Assembly: GCF_035975855.1 (NCBI RefSeq)
Contig: NZ_CP109055.1
Span: 3,534,001 to 3,598,000 of the forward strand
Direction of reading: 5' to 3'
Source of the DNA: Streptomyces sp. NBC_01304
GTDB lineage: Bacteria; Actinomycetota; Actinomycetes; Streptomycetales; Streptomycetaceae
DNA length: 64,000 nt
In this document: piece by piece, positions 57,004 through 64,000 of the stretch
Numbering within the stretch: the stretch's first letter is position 1
Layout of the letters: every line of letters begins with the position of its first letter
The notes under the pieces: generated by a model
Databases searched by the model: none
Seen by the model: the letters and a program-made list of their open reading frames with translations, nothing else
What the model was told of the DNA's origin: nothing
Position numbers and translations under genes: made by a program

Positions 57004-58665
57004 TCACTCGGACGCCGCAGCCGTCGCCTTCAGCGCCAGCCAGAGCTCCATCCGGGCATCCGGGTCGTCCAGGGAGCGGCCGAGGATCTCCTCGACTCGG
57101 CGCATCCGGTAGCGCAGCGTATGCCGGTGCACGCCCAAGTCCGCCGCCGCAGCGTCCCATTGGCCGTGCCGGGAGAGCCACGCCCGGAGAGAGGCGACCA
57201 GGTCGCCACGGCCGGTGGCGTCGTGCTCGTGCAGCGCCCGGAGCATGCCGTCCGCGAACGCGCGTACCGCGTCGTCGGCAAGGAGCGGCAGGACCGAACC
57301 CGCGGCCAGTTCCTCGTGCTCGACCAGCGCCCGGCCCCGGCGACGGGCGACGGACAGGGCCTGCTCGGCCTGCTTGTACGCGGAGGCGGCCGCGATCGGT
57401 CCGGCGGGGGCAGAAAGGCCCACGACCAGCTCGTCGGCGTCGGGGGTGGGTTGGTCCCGGCCCTTCACCCGGGCGGCTTCCAGCGCCTCCGCGTGCTGGA
57501 CGCACGCCGCGACCGCGGCGCCGCCGTCCGCGATGAGCAGGACAAGCCGGTCCCCCGCGTCCGGCACGACCAGGACCGCCTCGCCGGAGCGGGCCGCCCC
57601 GGCCTCGACCACGTCGGCGAGGGCGACCAGCGGGTCGCCGTCCCCGTTCTCGGGGTCGGCCGGCGGAGCGGGAGGCGCGCCCGCCACCACCGCGTGCCCG
57701 TCGGCGTGGGCCCGGGCGGCGGTCGCGGACGCCGTCTCGGCGATGAGCAGGCGGAAGGGCGCGTCGAGGAGGCCTCCGTACAGCTCGCCCGCGACCGTGC
57801 GGGCATGGTCGGGCTCGCCGGCCAGGAGCATGCGCAACACCGCGGCGCCCAGGCGCTGTTCGGCCGAGTGCAGCGAGCGCGAGCGCTCCGTGGTGAGGGT
57901 GAGCAGGGCGATCGCGGAGTGCAGGGCATAACGCTCGGCGGTGCCCAGCGGGGCGGCCGTACCGACGGCGAGCGCGGTGCGCGGCCGGCGCCCGGTGCCG
58001 ATGGAGTGCAGCTCGACCCGGTCGTCGGCGCCGCTGACGACGGAGCTCGCGGGGGCAGGACGGTCGTGCAGGCGCTCCACGTCGGAGGTGAGCCGGGCGG
58101 CGCGGCGGGCGGCCCACTTGGGGGCGGTGGCGACGACGGCGCCGGACGCGTCGAACAGCGCGGCCCAGCCGTCGACCTGCCCCGCGAGCGCGGCGAGCAG
58201 CCCCTCGGGCCCGCCGGACACCGCCTGCTTGGTCAGCTCGCGCTGGGCGGCGAAGCCCGCGGTGACGGAGCGGTACTGGTCGGCGGCGATGGCGGCCGAC
58301 ACCGCCTTGCTGATGGCCAGGAACGGAGTGCGCCGTGGCACCTCCAGGAGCGGCATGCCCTCGGTCTCGGCCGCCTTCACCAGGGCCTCGGGGATGTCCT
58401 CGTACGCCACCCCGACGGCGAAGCCCAGCCCGATCACCCCCGCCTCCACCAGGCGCTTCACATAGCGGCGCATGGCCTGGGGCTCCTCCGCCTCCAGCTT
58501 CAGCGCGGTGATCAGGAGCAGCTCGCCGCCCTCCAGGTAGGGCACCGGGTCGGCGAGCTCGCTGACGTGGGCCCAGCGGACGGGGGTGTCCAGGCGGTCC
58601 TCCCCCGCGCGCACGGTCAGCTTGAGCGCGGAGTGATGGACGAGCGAGGCGAGCGTGGGCGGCAT
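57004..58665 (-). CDS. PucR-family transcriptional regulator
   Basis: 553 residues from ATG 58665 with GAAGG upstream; an extension to 58752 is less likely. The PucR N-terminal domain is followed by a GGDEF-like domain (middle) and a C-terminal helix-turn-helix (HTH_30) with GVHRHTLRYRMRRVEEILGRSLDD. PucR regulators respond to small catabolites such as allantoin, and one member in S. coelicolor, EpuRI, controls polyamine use. It sits directly upstream of an aldehyde dehydrogenase gene, which it probably controls. Orthology to EpuRI is not shown here. Confidence 0.92.
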   Translation of the reverse strand: MPPTLASLVHHSALKLTVRAGEDRLDTPVRWAHVSELADPVPYLEGGELLLITALKLEAEEPQAMRRYVKRLVEAGVIGLGFAVGVAYEDIPEALVKAAETEGMPLLEVPRRTPFLAISKAVSAAIAADQYRSVTAGFAAQRELTKQAVSGGPEGLLAALAGQVDGWAALFDASGAVVATAPKWAARRAARLTSDVERLHDRPAPASSVVSGADDRVELHSIGTGRRPRTALAVGTAAPLGTAERYALHSAIALLTLTTERSRSLHSAEQRLGAAVLRMLLAGEPDHARTVAGELYGGLLDAPFRLLIAETASATAARAHADGHAVVAGAPPAPPADPENGDGDPLVALADVVEAGAARSGEAVLVVPDAGDRLVLLIADGGAAVAACVQHAEALEAARVKGRDQPTPDADELVVGLSAPAGPIAAASAYKQAEQALSVARRRGRALVEHEELAAGSVLPLLADDAVRAFADGMLRALHEHDATGRGDLVASLRAWLSRHGQWDAAAADLGVHRHTLRYRMRRVEEILGRSLDDPDARMELWLALKATAAASE

Positions 58666-58746
58666 GGGGCCTTCAAGGCTTCCGGTAGTGCGGGCTGCGG
58701 CAGCAGTCGGAATGGGGTGGTGCGCTTTGGCCGTGCTGTACGAACA

Positions 58747-58763
58747 GCACAAGGCGATTGTGC
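58747..58763. promoter_or_regulatory. Candidate operator palindrome GCACAA-N5-TTGTGC
   Basis: Perfect 6-bp arms with a 5-bp centre lie 82 bp upstream of the PucR-type start, between divergent genes. ATTGTGC recurs once about 50 bp to the right. Candidate binding site for the regulator; unproven. Confidence 0.4.
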
Positions 58764-58915
58764 CTCAGTGTATGGACAAGTCGTGCCGCCTCGTGGCGAT
58801 ATTGTGCGGACTCCTGTGTGACCTTGTTCGATACCGCAGTTCTGCGTTAAGGCATCATTCACGGATGATCACCGGCCGGGGGGGCCGGTACGTGTCGGAG
58901 GGCGGGGCGGGCGGC

Positions 58916-60043
58916 ATGGCCAAGGACAGGGGCGGGGAGCAGGACGGGGCGTCCATACCGGACGAGGAGTGGGAGCGGTTCCTGCGCGAGGCCGAGGCGG
59001 AGCCGGGCACGGCACCCAGGGAGCCTTCCGCACGGGAGCGCCAACGGACGGCCCGGACAGTGGACGCGGAGCACGGCTGGCGCACGTACCGTCCGGGCGG
59101 CACGGAGCAGCAGCGCCGGGGCGCTCGCCGGAAGAAGCGGATCGGGTACGCGGCCGCGGGTCTGCTCGCGCTCGGTCTGGCGGTTCTCGCGCTGAACCCG
59201 GCCGGGGTCCTCGACCCGCTCACGGGCGCCGGTGAGGACCGCACCCCCCTCGCGGTCGAGACGGCCCGCCCGGACGGGGCGCCGTCCGGGGACGGAGCGG
59301 CCGAACAGCCCACCGTGAGCGACCCGTTCAAGGGCTCGCCCGCCCTGCGGTGGGGCAACGGCCTGGACGGCATCGGTTTCCCCGAGGCGCGCGCGACCGG
59401 CTGGATGGGCAAGGCGGAGGTCGCGCGGGCGCTGCGCAAGACCCGGGACTTCCTGTCGGCGTCCAACCTGAATCCGGTGGTGCTGAGCGGGGAGCGCCCG
59501 GTGGAGGCGATCAAGCTCATCAATCCGCGTCAGCCGGACATGCGGACCTTCCTTAAGGACGCGTTCCGCAAGCCCAGCCGCGAGAGCGATCCGCTCATGC
59601 TGTTCAGCCGCTTCGACCGTACGAAGGTGAGGCCGGTCGGCGACGTCGTGAAGACGCGCGGCCGGGTCACCTACAAGGAGGGCGAGGACGGCGCCCTGGA
59701 GGTCACCGCGGACGTCACTTATGTGTACCCCGTCGTGCGGACCGAGGGGGGCAGCGACGAGGTGGCCCGGACGATCGTGCGCCGCGAGCTGGTGATGAGC
59801 TGGGACGACCCGTCGAAGGTGAACACCGAGGCGGGCACCTTCTCCCTCCGGTCGTTCAAGGCGGACCGCACCAACGGCGGCTGCGACAACCTCACCGGCT
59901 ACTTCAGGCCCGAGTTCCGCTCCGACCGGTCGGCGTCCGGGACGGAGGACGGCCCGGAGTCCGATCCGTACGACCGGAGCCCCTCGATCGACGAGCTGAT
60001 GGAGGGCGACGAGGACAAGTGCGGCCTGGCCTCACGGAGCTGA
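58916..60043 (+). CDS. Bitopic membrane protein, unknown function
   Basis: 375 residues from ATG 58916 (purine-rich GGGGCGGG upstream); GTG 58892 and ATG 58865 are alternatives. The N-terminal 75 residues are charged and cytoplasmic (PDEEWERFLREAEAEP). An Arg/Lys-rich patch precedes one transmembrane helix (about 81-101), and the outside domain is beta-rich with two Cys (near 324 and 369). Similar layouts are common in Streptomyces but no family is assigned. It is convergent with the VirD4-like ATPase gene 18 bp beyond its stop. Confidence 0.8.
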   Translation: MAKDRGGEQDGASIPDEEWERFLREAEAEPGTAPREPSARERQRTARTVDAEHGWRTYRPGGTEQQRRGARRKKRIGYAAAGLLALGLAVLALNPAGVLDPLTGAGEDRTPLAVETARPDGAPSGDGAAEQPTVSDPFKGSPALRWGNGLDGIGFPEARATGWMGKAEVARALRKTRDFLSASNLNPVVLSGERPVEAIKLINPRQPDMRTFLKDAFRKPSRESDPLMLFSRFDRTKVRPVGDVVKTRGRVTYKEGEDGALEVTADVTYVYPVVRTEGGSDEVARTIVRRELVMSWDDPSKVNTEAGTFSLRSFKADRTNGGCDNLTGYFRPEFRSDRSASGTEDGPESDPYDRSPSIDELMEGDEDKCGLASRS

Positions 60044-60062
60044 TCTGAACCGGCGCAGCGGC

Positions 60063-62222
60063 TCAACCCCGCAGATCCACCAGCAACGGCGGCGCGTGCT
60101 CCCCGCGCACCGTCGTCAGCGACAGCACCGCGTGCCCGGCCGGCACCCCGTGGGCCAGCTCGGAGGCGGACCAGCGCTCGCGCTCGACCTGGCGGACGGT
60201 CACGGACTGCAGGGTCGGCGCCTTGCCGGTGATCGCCTTGCGGACCAGGTGCAGGGCCTTGGTGAACGGCGACTCGGCGATGAACTGCCGGTCGGTGATG
60301 TCCCGGGCCTCGGTCCACTCCTTGCCCCAGACCTCCGCGAACTGCTGCCCGTCCCACGGCGTCACGCCGGACAGCGACATCCGGCAGCCGGTCGCGCCGA
60401 GCAGCGGGCCGCGCAGGGGCGCCGCCACGTCGTCGAGCGTACGCAGGGTGAGCACGGCCCCGGCGTTCGCCGAGCGCAGCCGCTGGACGGCGCGGACGGC
60501 CTCGGGGGTGACGGTGCGCGAGGCGTCGTCGAGGACGAGGCAGGCGAAGAGCGAGCGGTCCTCGCGGTGTGCGGCGCTCGCGGTGAACTGGGCGAGGACG
60601 AGGCGGGCCAGGATCCGGGACGCGTCGGCGTGGCCGCGTTCGGGCAGGTCGATGCGGACCCGGACCGGGTGGTCGAGGGCGCGCAGGGAGAAGGGGCTTC
60701 CCTGACCTGACGTGTCGAAGAAGCCCGCGAAGGCCGGGCGGTCGAGCAGTGCGATGCGGTCGGCGAGGAGCCGGCCCGGGTCGCCGGGGGTGCCCGACTG
60801 CCGTTCGCGGGCGTCGAGTTCGCGGACCATCGCGTGCTGTCCGGCCTCGTCCAGGGCCTTGCGCAGGTTGTCTAGCGGCACGGGGGCGCCGTCGAGGAGC
60901 TCGCGGAGTTCCGGTACGCCGGGGAAGCGGGCGTGGACCGCGTGGAACGGGCCGAGCAGTTGGGCGAGGACGGTCGTGCTGCGGCGGCTGTCGCCGCCGG
61001 GCTGCGGGTCGGCCAGGTCGCCGACGAGGGCCTCGGCCAGGACGGCCGCGGCCTCGTCGGGGTCGGTGGTGCCGCCGTACAGGTCGAGGTCGTACACGGA
61101 GTCGGGATGTCCGACCCGGACCACGACGTCGTAGTCCTCGGCGGGCCCGAGCCCGGCCCCCGCGGCGCCGACGACCACGACGGCCGCCCGTCCGGCGAGG
61201 GCGCCCAGGCACAGGGCCTCCGCGAGCGGCCGGGTCACGCGGTCCGTCTTGCCGGAGCCGGACGGGCCGACCGCGAGCAGCGAGGTGCCGAGCAGGTCGG
61301 GGCCGAGGGCGAGGCCGGTGCCGCGATAGGCGTACGGGTTGCGCTTGTCGTCCGCCGCACGGCCGAGCCTGACCTGGCCGGTGCGCAGGTCGTGCCGGGC
61401 GGAGCGGGCGGTGAGGTCGCGGGCGCCGGAGGGGTGCAGGCAGGCGGCGGCGCCGTCCTTGAGCACGGCGCGGGTGAAGTCGGTCAGAGCGTGCCGGCCG
61501 GAGCGTACGGACTGCCAGGCCCGGTCGATACGGGTGTGGTCGACGTCGCGCATCAGGCCCGCGGCGGCCTCGCCGGCCAGCCTGTCGGCGGCTTCGGATG
61601 CTCCGGCCTGCCTCAACTGGGGCCAGCGGGCCGGGTCCTCCTGGGGGGCGGGCGGGGCCTGGGCGGGCTCGGGGCGCTTGAAGCGGGGGGCGAGATAGCG
61701 GCGCCACACCTCCGACCAGCGGCCGACGCGGCCGACGGCGACCATGATGGCGAAGGCGATGAGGCCGTAATACGTGTACCAGGTAAGGGCGTTGACGGTC
61801 CGGTCCTGGCCCGAGCGCCAGGAGTCCGGGGTGACCAGTTCGAGCGGCACCACCCACCAGCCGCCCAGATAGCCGTTCCAGAGCAGCGACCACATCAGCC
61901 AGCCGCACAGGAACGCGATCAGCGCCCCGCTCAACAACTGCCGCCCCGGCACGTGCTCCGGCTCCTGCGCGGCCCGCGCCCGATGCCCCAACCGCCACAC
62001 CCCGGGCGGCGCTTCGGGCCGCGGCGCCCGCAGCCACTCGAGGAACACCGCTCCGTCGGGCCGCGGCGGCAGGGCCGGGTCGGCGCCGGGGGCATGCGCG
62101 GGGACCGGTGGGCGGGCCGGCTTCGAGGGAGGCGCGGCGGGGGGCACCGCGGGCGGCTGCGCGGGCCTGGGCACCGGCGTACCGCGCGTGCCGCGTGCGT
62201 CGTGAGTGCCGTCGCTGTCCAT
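60063..62222 (-). CDS. VirD4/TraG-like P-loop ATPase with two membrane helices
   Basis: 719 residues from ATG 62222. A Pro-rich head (1-60) is followed by two transmembrane helices (about 95-125 and 140-165). Walker A VGPSGSGKTDR is near 310 and Walker B-like CLVLDDASR near 550. C-terminal FtsK/VirD4-type segments (ALDEAGQ, TLRTLDDVAAPL) complete an RecA-type motor. Two N-terminal helices and this motor fit type IV coupling proteins. No relaxase, oriT or other transfer gene is visible, so a chromosomal role in DNA or protein transport is open. Confidence 0.82.
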   Translation of the reverse strand: MDSDGTHDARGTRGTPVPRPAQPPAVPPAAPPSKPARPPVPAHAPGADPALPPRPDGAVFLEWLRAPRPEAPPGVWRLGHRARAAQEPEHVPGRQLLSGALIAFLCGWLMWSLLWNGYLGGWWVVPLELVTPDSWRSGQDRTVNALTWYTYYGLIAFAIMVAVGRVGRWSEVWRRYLAPRFKRPEPAQAPPAPQEDPARWPQLRQAGASEAADRLAGEAAAGLMRDVDHTRIDRAWQSVRSGRHALTDFTRAVLKDGAAACLHPSGARDLTARSARHDLRTGQVRLGRAADDKRNPYAYRGTGLALGPDLLGTSLLAVGPSGSGKTDRVTRPLAEALCLGALAGRAAVVVVGAAGAGLGPAEDYDVVVRVGHPDSVYDLDLYGGTTDPDEAAAVLAEALVGDLADPQPGGDSRRSTTVLAQLLGPFHAVHARFPGVPELRELLDGAPVPLDNLRKALDEAGQHAMVRELDARERQSGTPGDPGRLLADRIALLDRPAFAGFFDTSGQGSPFSLRALDHPVRVRIDLPERGHADASRILARLVLAQFTASAAHREDRSLFACLVLDDASRTVTPEAVRAVQRLRSANAGAVLTLRTLDDVAAPLRGPLLGATGCRMSLSGVTPWDGQQFAEVWGKEWTEARDITDRQFIAESPFTKALHLVRKAITGKAPTLQSVTVRQVERERWSASELAHGVPAGHAVLSLTTVRGEHAPPLLVDLRG

Positions 62223-62437
62223 GACCCTTGCCCCCTGACCAGCCTGTCTGCCGTGCCGTGCGGGCCTCAATCTAGCGCCGCCGCACGGGGAGTTCAGCGA
62301 TCCGCGCCCTTGCGGCGGGGCCGTCCGGGGCCACGTATGTCATTGCCGGAAGTAACGAAGGTCACACCCCGCACGTCGACTGCGCGACCAATAGGCTGGA
62401 ATCAGGGCAAATAGCCCAGCAACCGGAGGTGCCCCCC

Positions 62438-63067
62438 ATGAACGCCAACGCCGACCACGTCCAGCAGCTCGCCGACGGCCTGATCGCCAAGTGGACGTCC
62501 CCCAAGGGCGTACGCCTCATGGGCGCCGGGGCCGCGGTGGTGGGCGGGCTCCTGGAGCGGGGGCCGCTGACCCCGGTCGCCGCGGGCGAACTGCTCGACT
62601 GGCCGGCCGACGAGGTCCTGTCCGGCTTCCACGCCATGGACTTCGACCTGGAGACGGACGAGGCGGGCCGGATCACCGGGGCGGGTGTGTCCCTGAACGA
62701 GCAGCGGCCGCACACGATGGAGCTCCAGGGACGTCGCGTCACCGGCTGGTGCGCGATGGACGTGCTGATGTTCCCGGTGGTCTTCAAGGAGGCCGCGAGC
62801 GCCGTCACCTCGCGCTGCCCGGCGACCGGCGCGCCGATCAGCCTGACCGTCACCCCCGACGGCGTACGCGACCTGACTCCACCCACGGCGCACGTGACGC
62901 TCGCCCCGGCCACCGGCGCCGACATCCGCGAGGTCTTCTGCAACCGCGTCAACATCTACGCCACCCGCGAGCTCGCCGAGCAGGCGGCCGCGCAGGACCC
63001 CGACCTTGCGGTGTGCACGGTCGCCGAGGCCTGGCAGATCGGCAAGGACCTGGCCGACCTGTTCTGA
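62438..63067 (+). CDS. MerB-like alkylmercury (organomercurial) lyase
   Basis: 209 residues from ATG 62438 with GGAGGT at nine bases. The catalytic Cys105 and Asp108 (WCAMD) and Cys168 (VFCNR) are spaced exactly as the C96-D99-C159 of MerB, and Cys127 sits near the fourth position. It can cleave C-Hg bonds in organomercurials. No merA, merR or merT is in the window, so Hg(II) produced would not be reduced locally. A related detoxifying activity is possible. Divergent from the VirD4-like gene. Confidence 0.85.
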   Translation: MNANADHVQQLADGLIAKWTSPKGVRLMGAGAAVVGGLLERGPLTPVAAGELLDWPADEVLSGFHAMDFDLETDEAGRITGAGVSLNEQRPHTMELQGRRVTGWCAMDVLMFPVVFKEAASAVTSRCPATGAPISLTVTPDGVRDLTPPTAHVTLAPATGADIREVFCNRVNIYATRELAEQAAAQDPDLAVCTVAEAWQIGKDLADLF

Positions 63068-63225
63068 CGCCGCCCACCGCTCGGGGCTCGCTATGTCCGT
63101 CACGGACAACCCAGCCCGCCCACTTCTCCAGCACGGAGCATGCCCACACCCCCACCTCCCCCCTAGCCTGCGAAGAAGAATCGCATCCGATCCCCCCATT
63201 CGCCCCACCCCGCCAGGAGCCCCAC

Positions 63226-64000
63226 ATGAGCGCAGTCCCGCAGGAGCGCCGCGTCGTCACCGCCATCCCCGGCCCGAAGTCCCAGGAGCTGCAGGCCCGA
63301 CGTACCGCGACGGTCGCGGGCGGCGTGGGCTCCGTGCTGCCCGTCTTCACGGCGCGCGCGGGCGGCGGGATCATCGAGGACGTCGACGGCAACCGTCTGA
63401 TCGACTTCGGTTCCGGCATCGCCGTGACCAGCGTCGGCGCCTCCGCCGAGGCCGTCGTGCGCCGCGCCTCCGCGCAGCTGCAGGACTTCACCCACACCTG
63501 TTTCATGGTCACGCCGTACGAGGGTTACGTCGAGGTCTGCGAGGCGCTGGCCGAGCTCACCCCGGGCGACCACGCCAAGAAGTCGGCGCTGTTCAACTCG
63601 GGCGCCGAGGCGGTCGAGAACGCGGTGAAGATCGCCCGTGCGTACACCAAGCGCCAGGCCGTCGTCGTCTTCGACCACGGCTACCACGGCCGTACGAACC
63701 TGACGATGGCGCTGACCTCGAAGAACATGCCGTACAAGAACGGCTTCGGCCCGTTCGCGCCCGAGGTCTACCGCGTCCCGGTGGCGTACGGCTACCGCTG
63801 GCCGACCGGCGCGGAGAACTGTGGCGCCGAGGCCTCCGCCCAGGCCATCGACCAGATCAGCAAGCAGGTCGGCGCGCAGAACGTCGCCGCGATCATCATC
63901 GAGCCGGTGCTCGGCGAGGGCGGCTTCATCGAGCCGGCCAAGGGCTTCCTGCCCGCGATCGCGCAGTTCGCCAAGGACAACGGCATCGTCTTCGTCGCCG
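63226..64000 (+). CDS. gabT: 4-aminobutyrate aminotransferase, 3' end outside window
   Basis: 258 residues and one base are visible; the gene runs off the right edge. ATG 63226 has AGGAG at six bases. Class III aminotransferase features present are the PLP-phosphate contact SGAEAVENAVKIAR (near 125), the aromatic YHGRT near 150 and the Glu motif IIIEPVLGEGGF (near 227). The PLP lysine is beyond the edge. Converts GABA with 2-oxoglutarate to succinate semialdehyde and glutamate. Confidence 0.93.
   Translation, partial: MSAVPQERRVVTAIPGPKSQELQARRTATVAGGVGSVLPVFTARAGGGIIEDVDGNRLIDFGSGIAVTSVGASAEAVVRRASAQLQDFTHTCFMVTPYEGYVEVCEALAELTPGDHAKKSALFNSGAEAVENAVKIARAYTKRQAVVVFDHGYHGRTNLTMALTSKNMPYKNGFGPFAPEVYRVPVAYGYRWPTGAENCGAEASAQAIDQISKQVGAQNVAAIIIEPVLGEGGFIEPAKGFLPAIAQFAKDNGIVFVA

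Noticed and set aside
60063..62222. Integrative conjugative element
   Set aside because: Only the coupling-type ATPase is present; no relaxase, integrase, att site or tRNA junction is seen in the window.

Overview
The window is a piece of a Streptomyces-type actinobacterial chromosome. GC is very high, third codon positions are strongly GC-biased, GTG and TTG starts are common, and two kinds of region that are neighbours in Streptomyces genomes sit side by side: a type VII (ESX) secretion locus and the rimP-nusA-ylxR-infB / rbfA-truB / ribF translation block. I see no tRNA, rRNA, CRISPR array, insertion sequence or prophage.

Region 1 (1-23.6 kb) is one flank of an ESX locus. It holds the canonical secreted pair EsxB/EsxA (14.9-15.6 kb), the membrane components EccB and EccE (15.8-19.2 kb), a conserved companion gene, and an EspI-like MinD/ParA-fold ATPase with very long Pro/Gln-rich tails (20.2-23.2 kb). 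It also carries three different mycosin (subtilase) genes and three further candidate substrate pairs, each combining a small helical protein with a larger protein that has a WXG-like turn. The motor ATPase EccC and the channel protein EccD are not in the window and presumably lie to the left of it. A lower-GC patch covers the second mycosin gene.

Region 2 (23.8-30.1 kb) is a complete family-5 oligopeptide/nickel-type ABC importer operon (binding protein, two permeases, two ATPases) behind a good -35/-10 promoter. It ends in a long inverted-repeat element.

Region 3 (30.1-47.4 kb) is housekeeping: ribF, a very large degenerate-protease/P-loop protein, truB, rbfA, a DUF503 gene, infB, ylxR, nusA, rimP, a small lipoprotein/ferritin-like pair, a degenerate aminoglycoside-phosphotransferase homologue, proS and a GNAT gene. 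The infB leader has an unusual chain of three overlapping mini-ORFs followed by a hairpin against the ribosome binding site.

Region 4 (47.4-64 kb) contains a second acetyltransferase, the isoprenoid/membrane-protease cluster ispG and dxr-rseP, a lipoprotein, an acyl-CoA dehydrogenase, an aldehyde dehydrogenase with a PucR-family regulator, a bitopic membrane protein convergent with a VirD4/TraG-like ATPase, a MerB-like organomercurial lyase without merA, and the 5' part of gabT, which is cut by the window edge. The aldehyde dehydrogenase, PucR regulator and GABA aminotransferase together suggest amine/GABA catabolism.

The most notable unexplained items are the multiplied mycosins and substrate pairs of the ESX locus, the catalytically dead trypsin fused to a P-loop domain, the infB mini-ORF chain, the coupled mini-ORF before eccE, and a dispersed intergenic repeat whose copy next to proS is a perfect 30-bp-arm hairpin.
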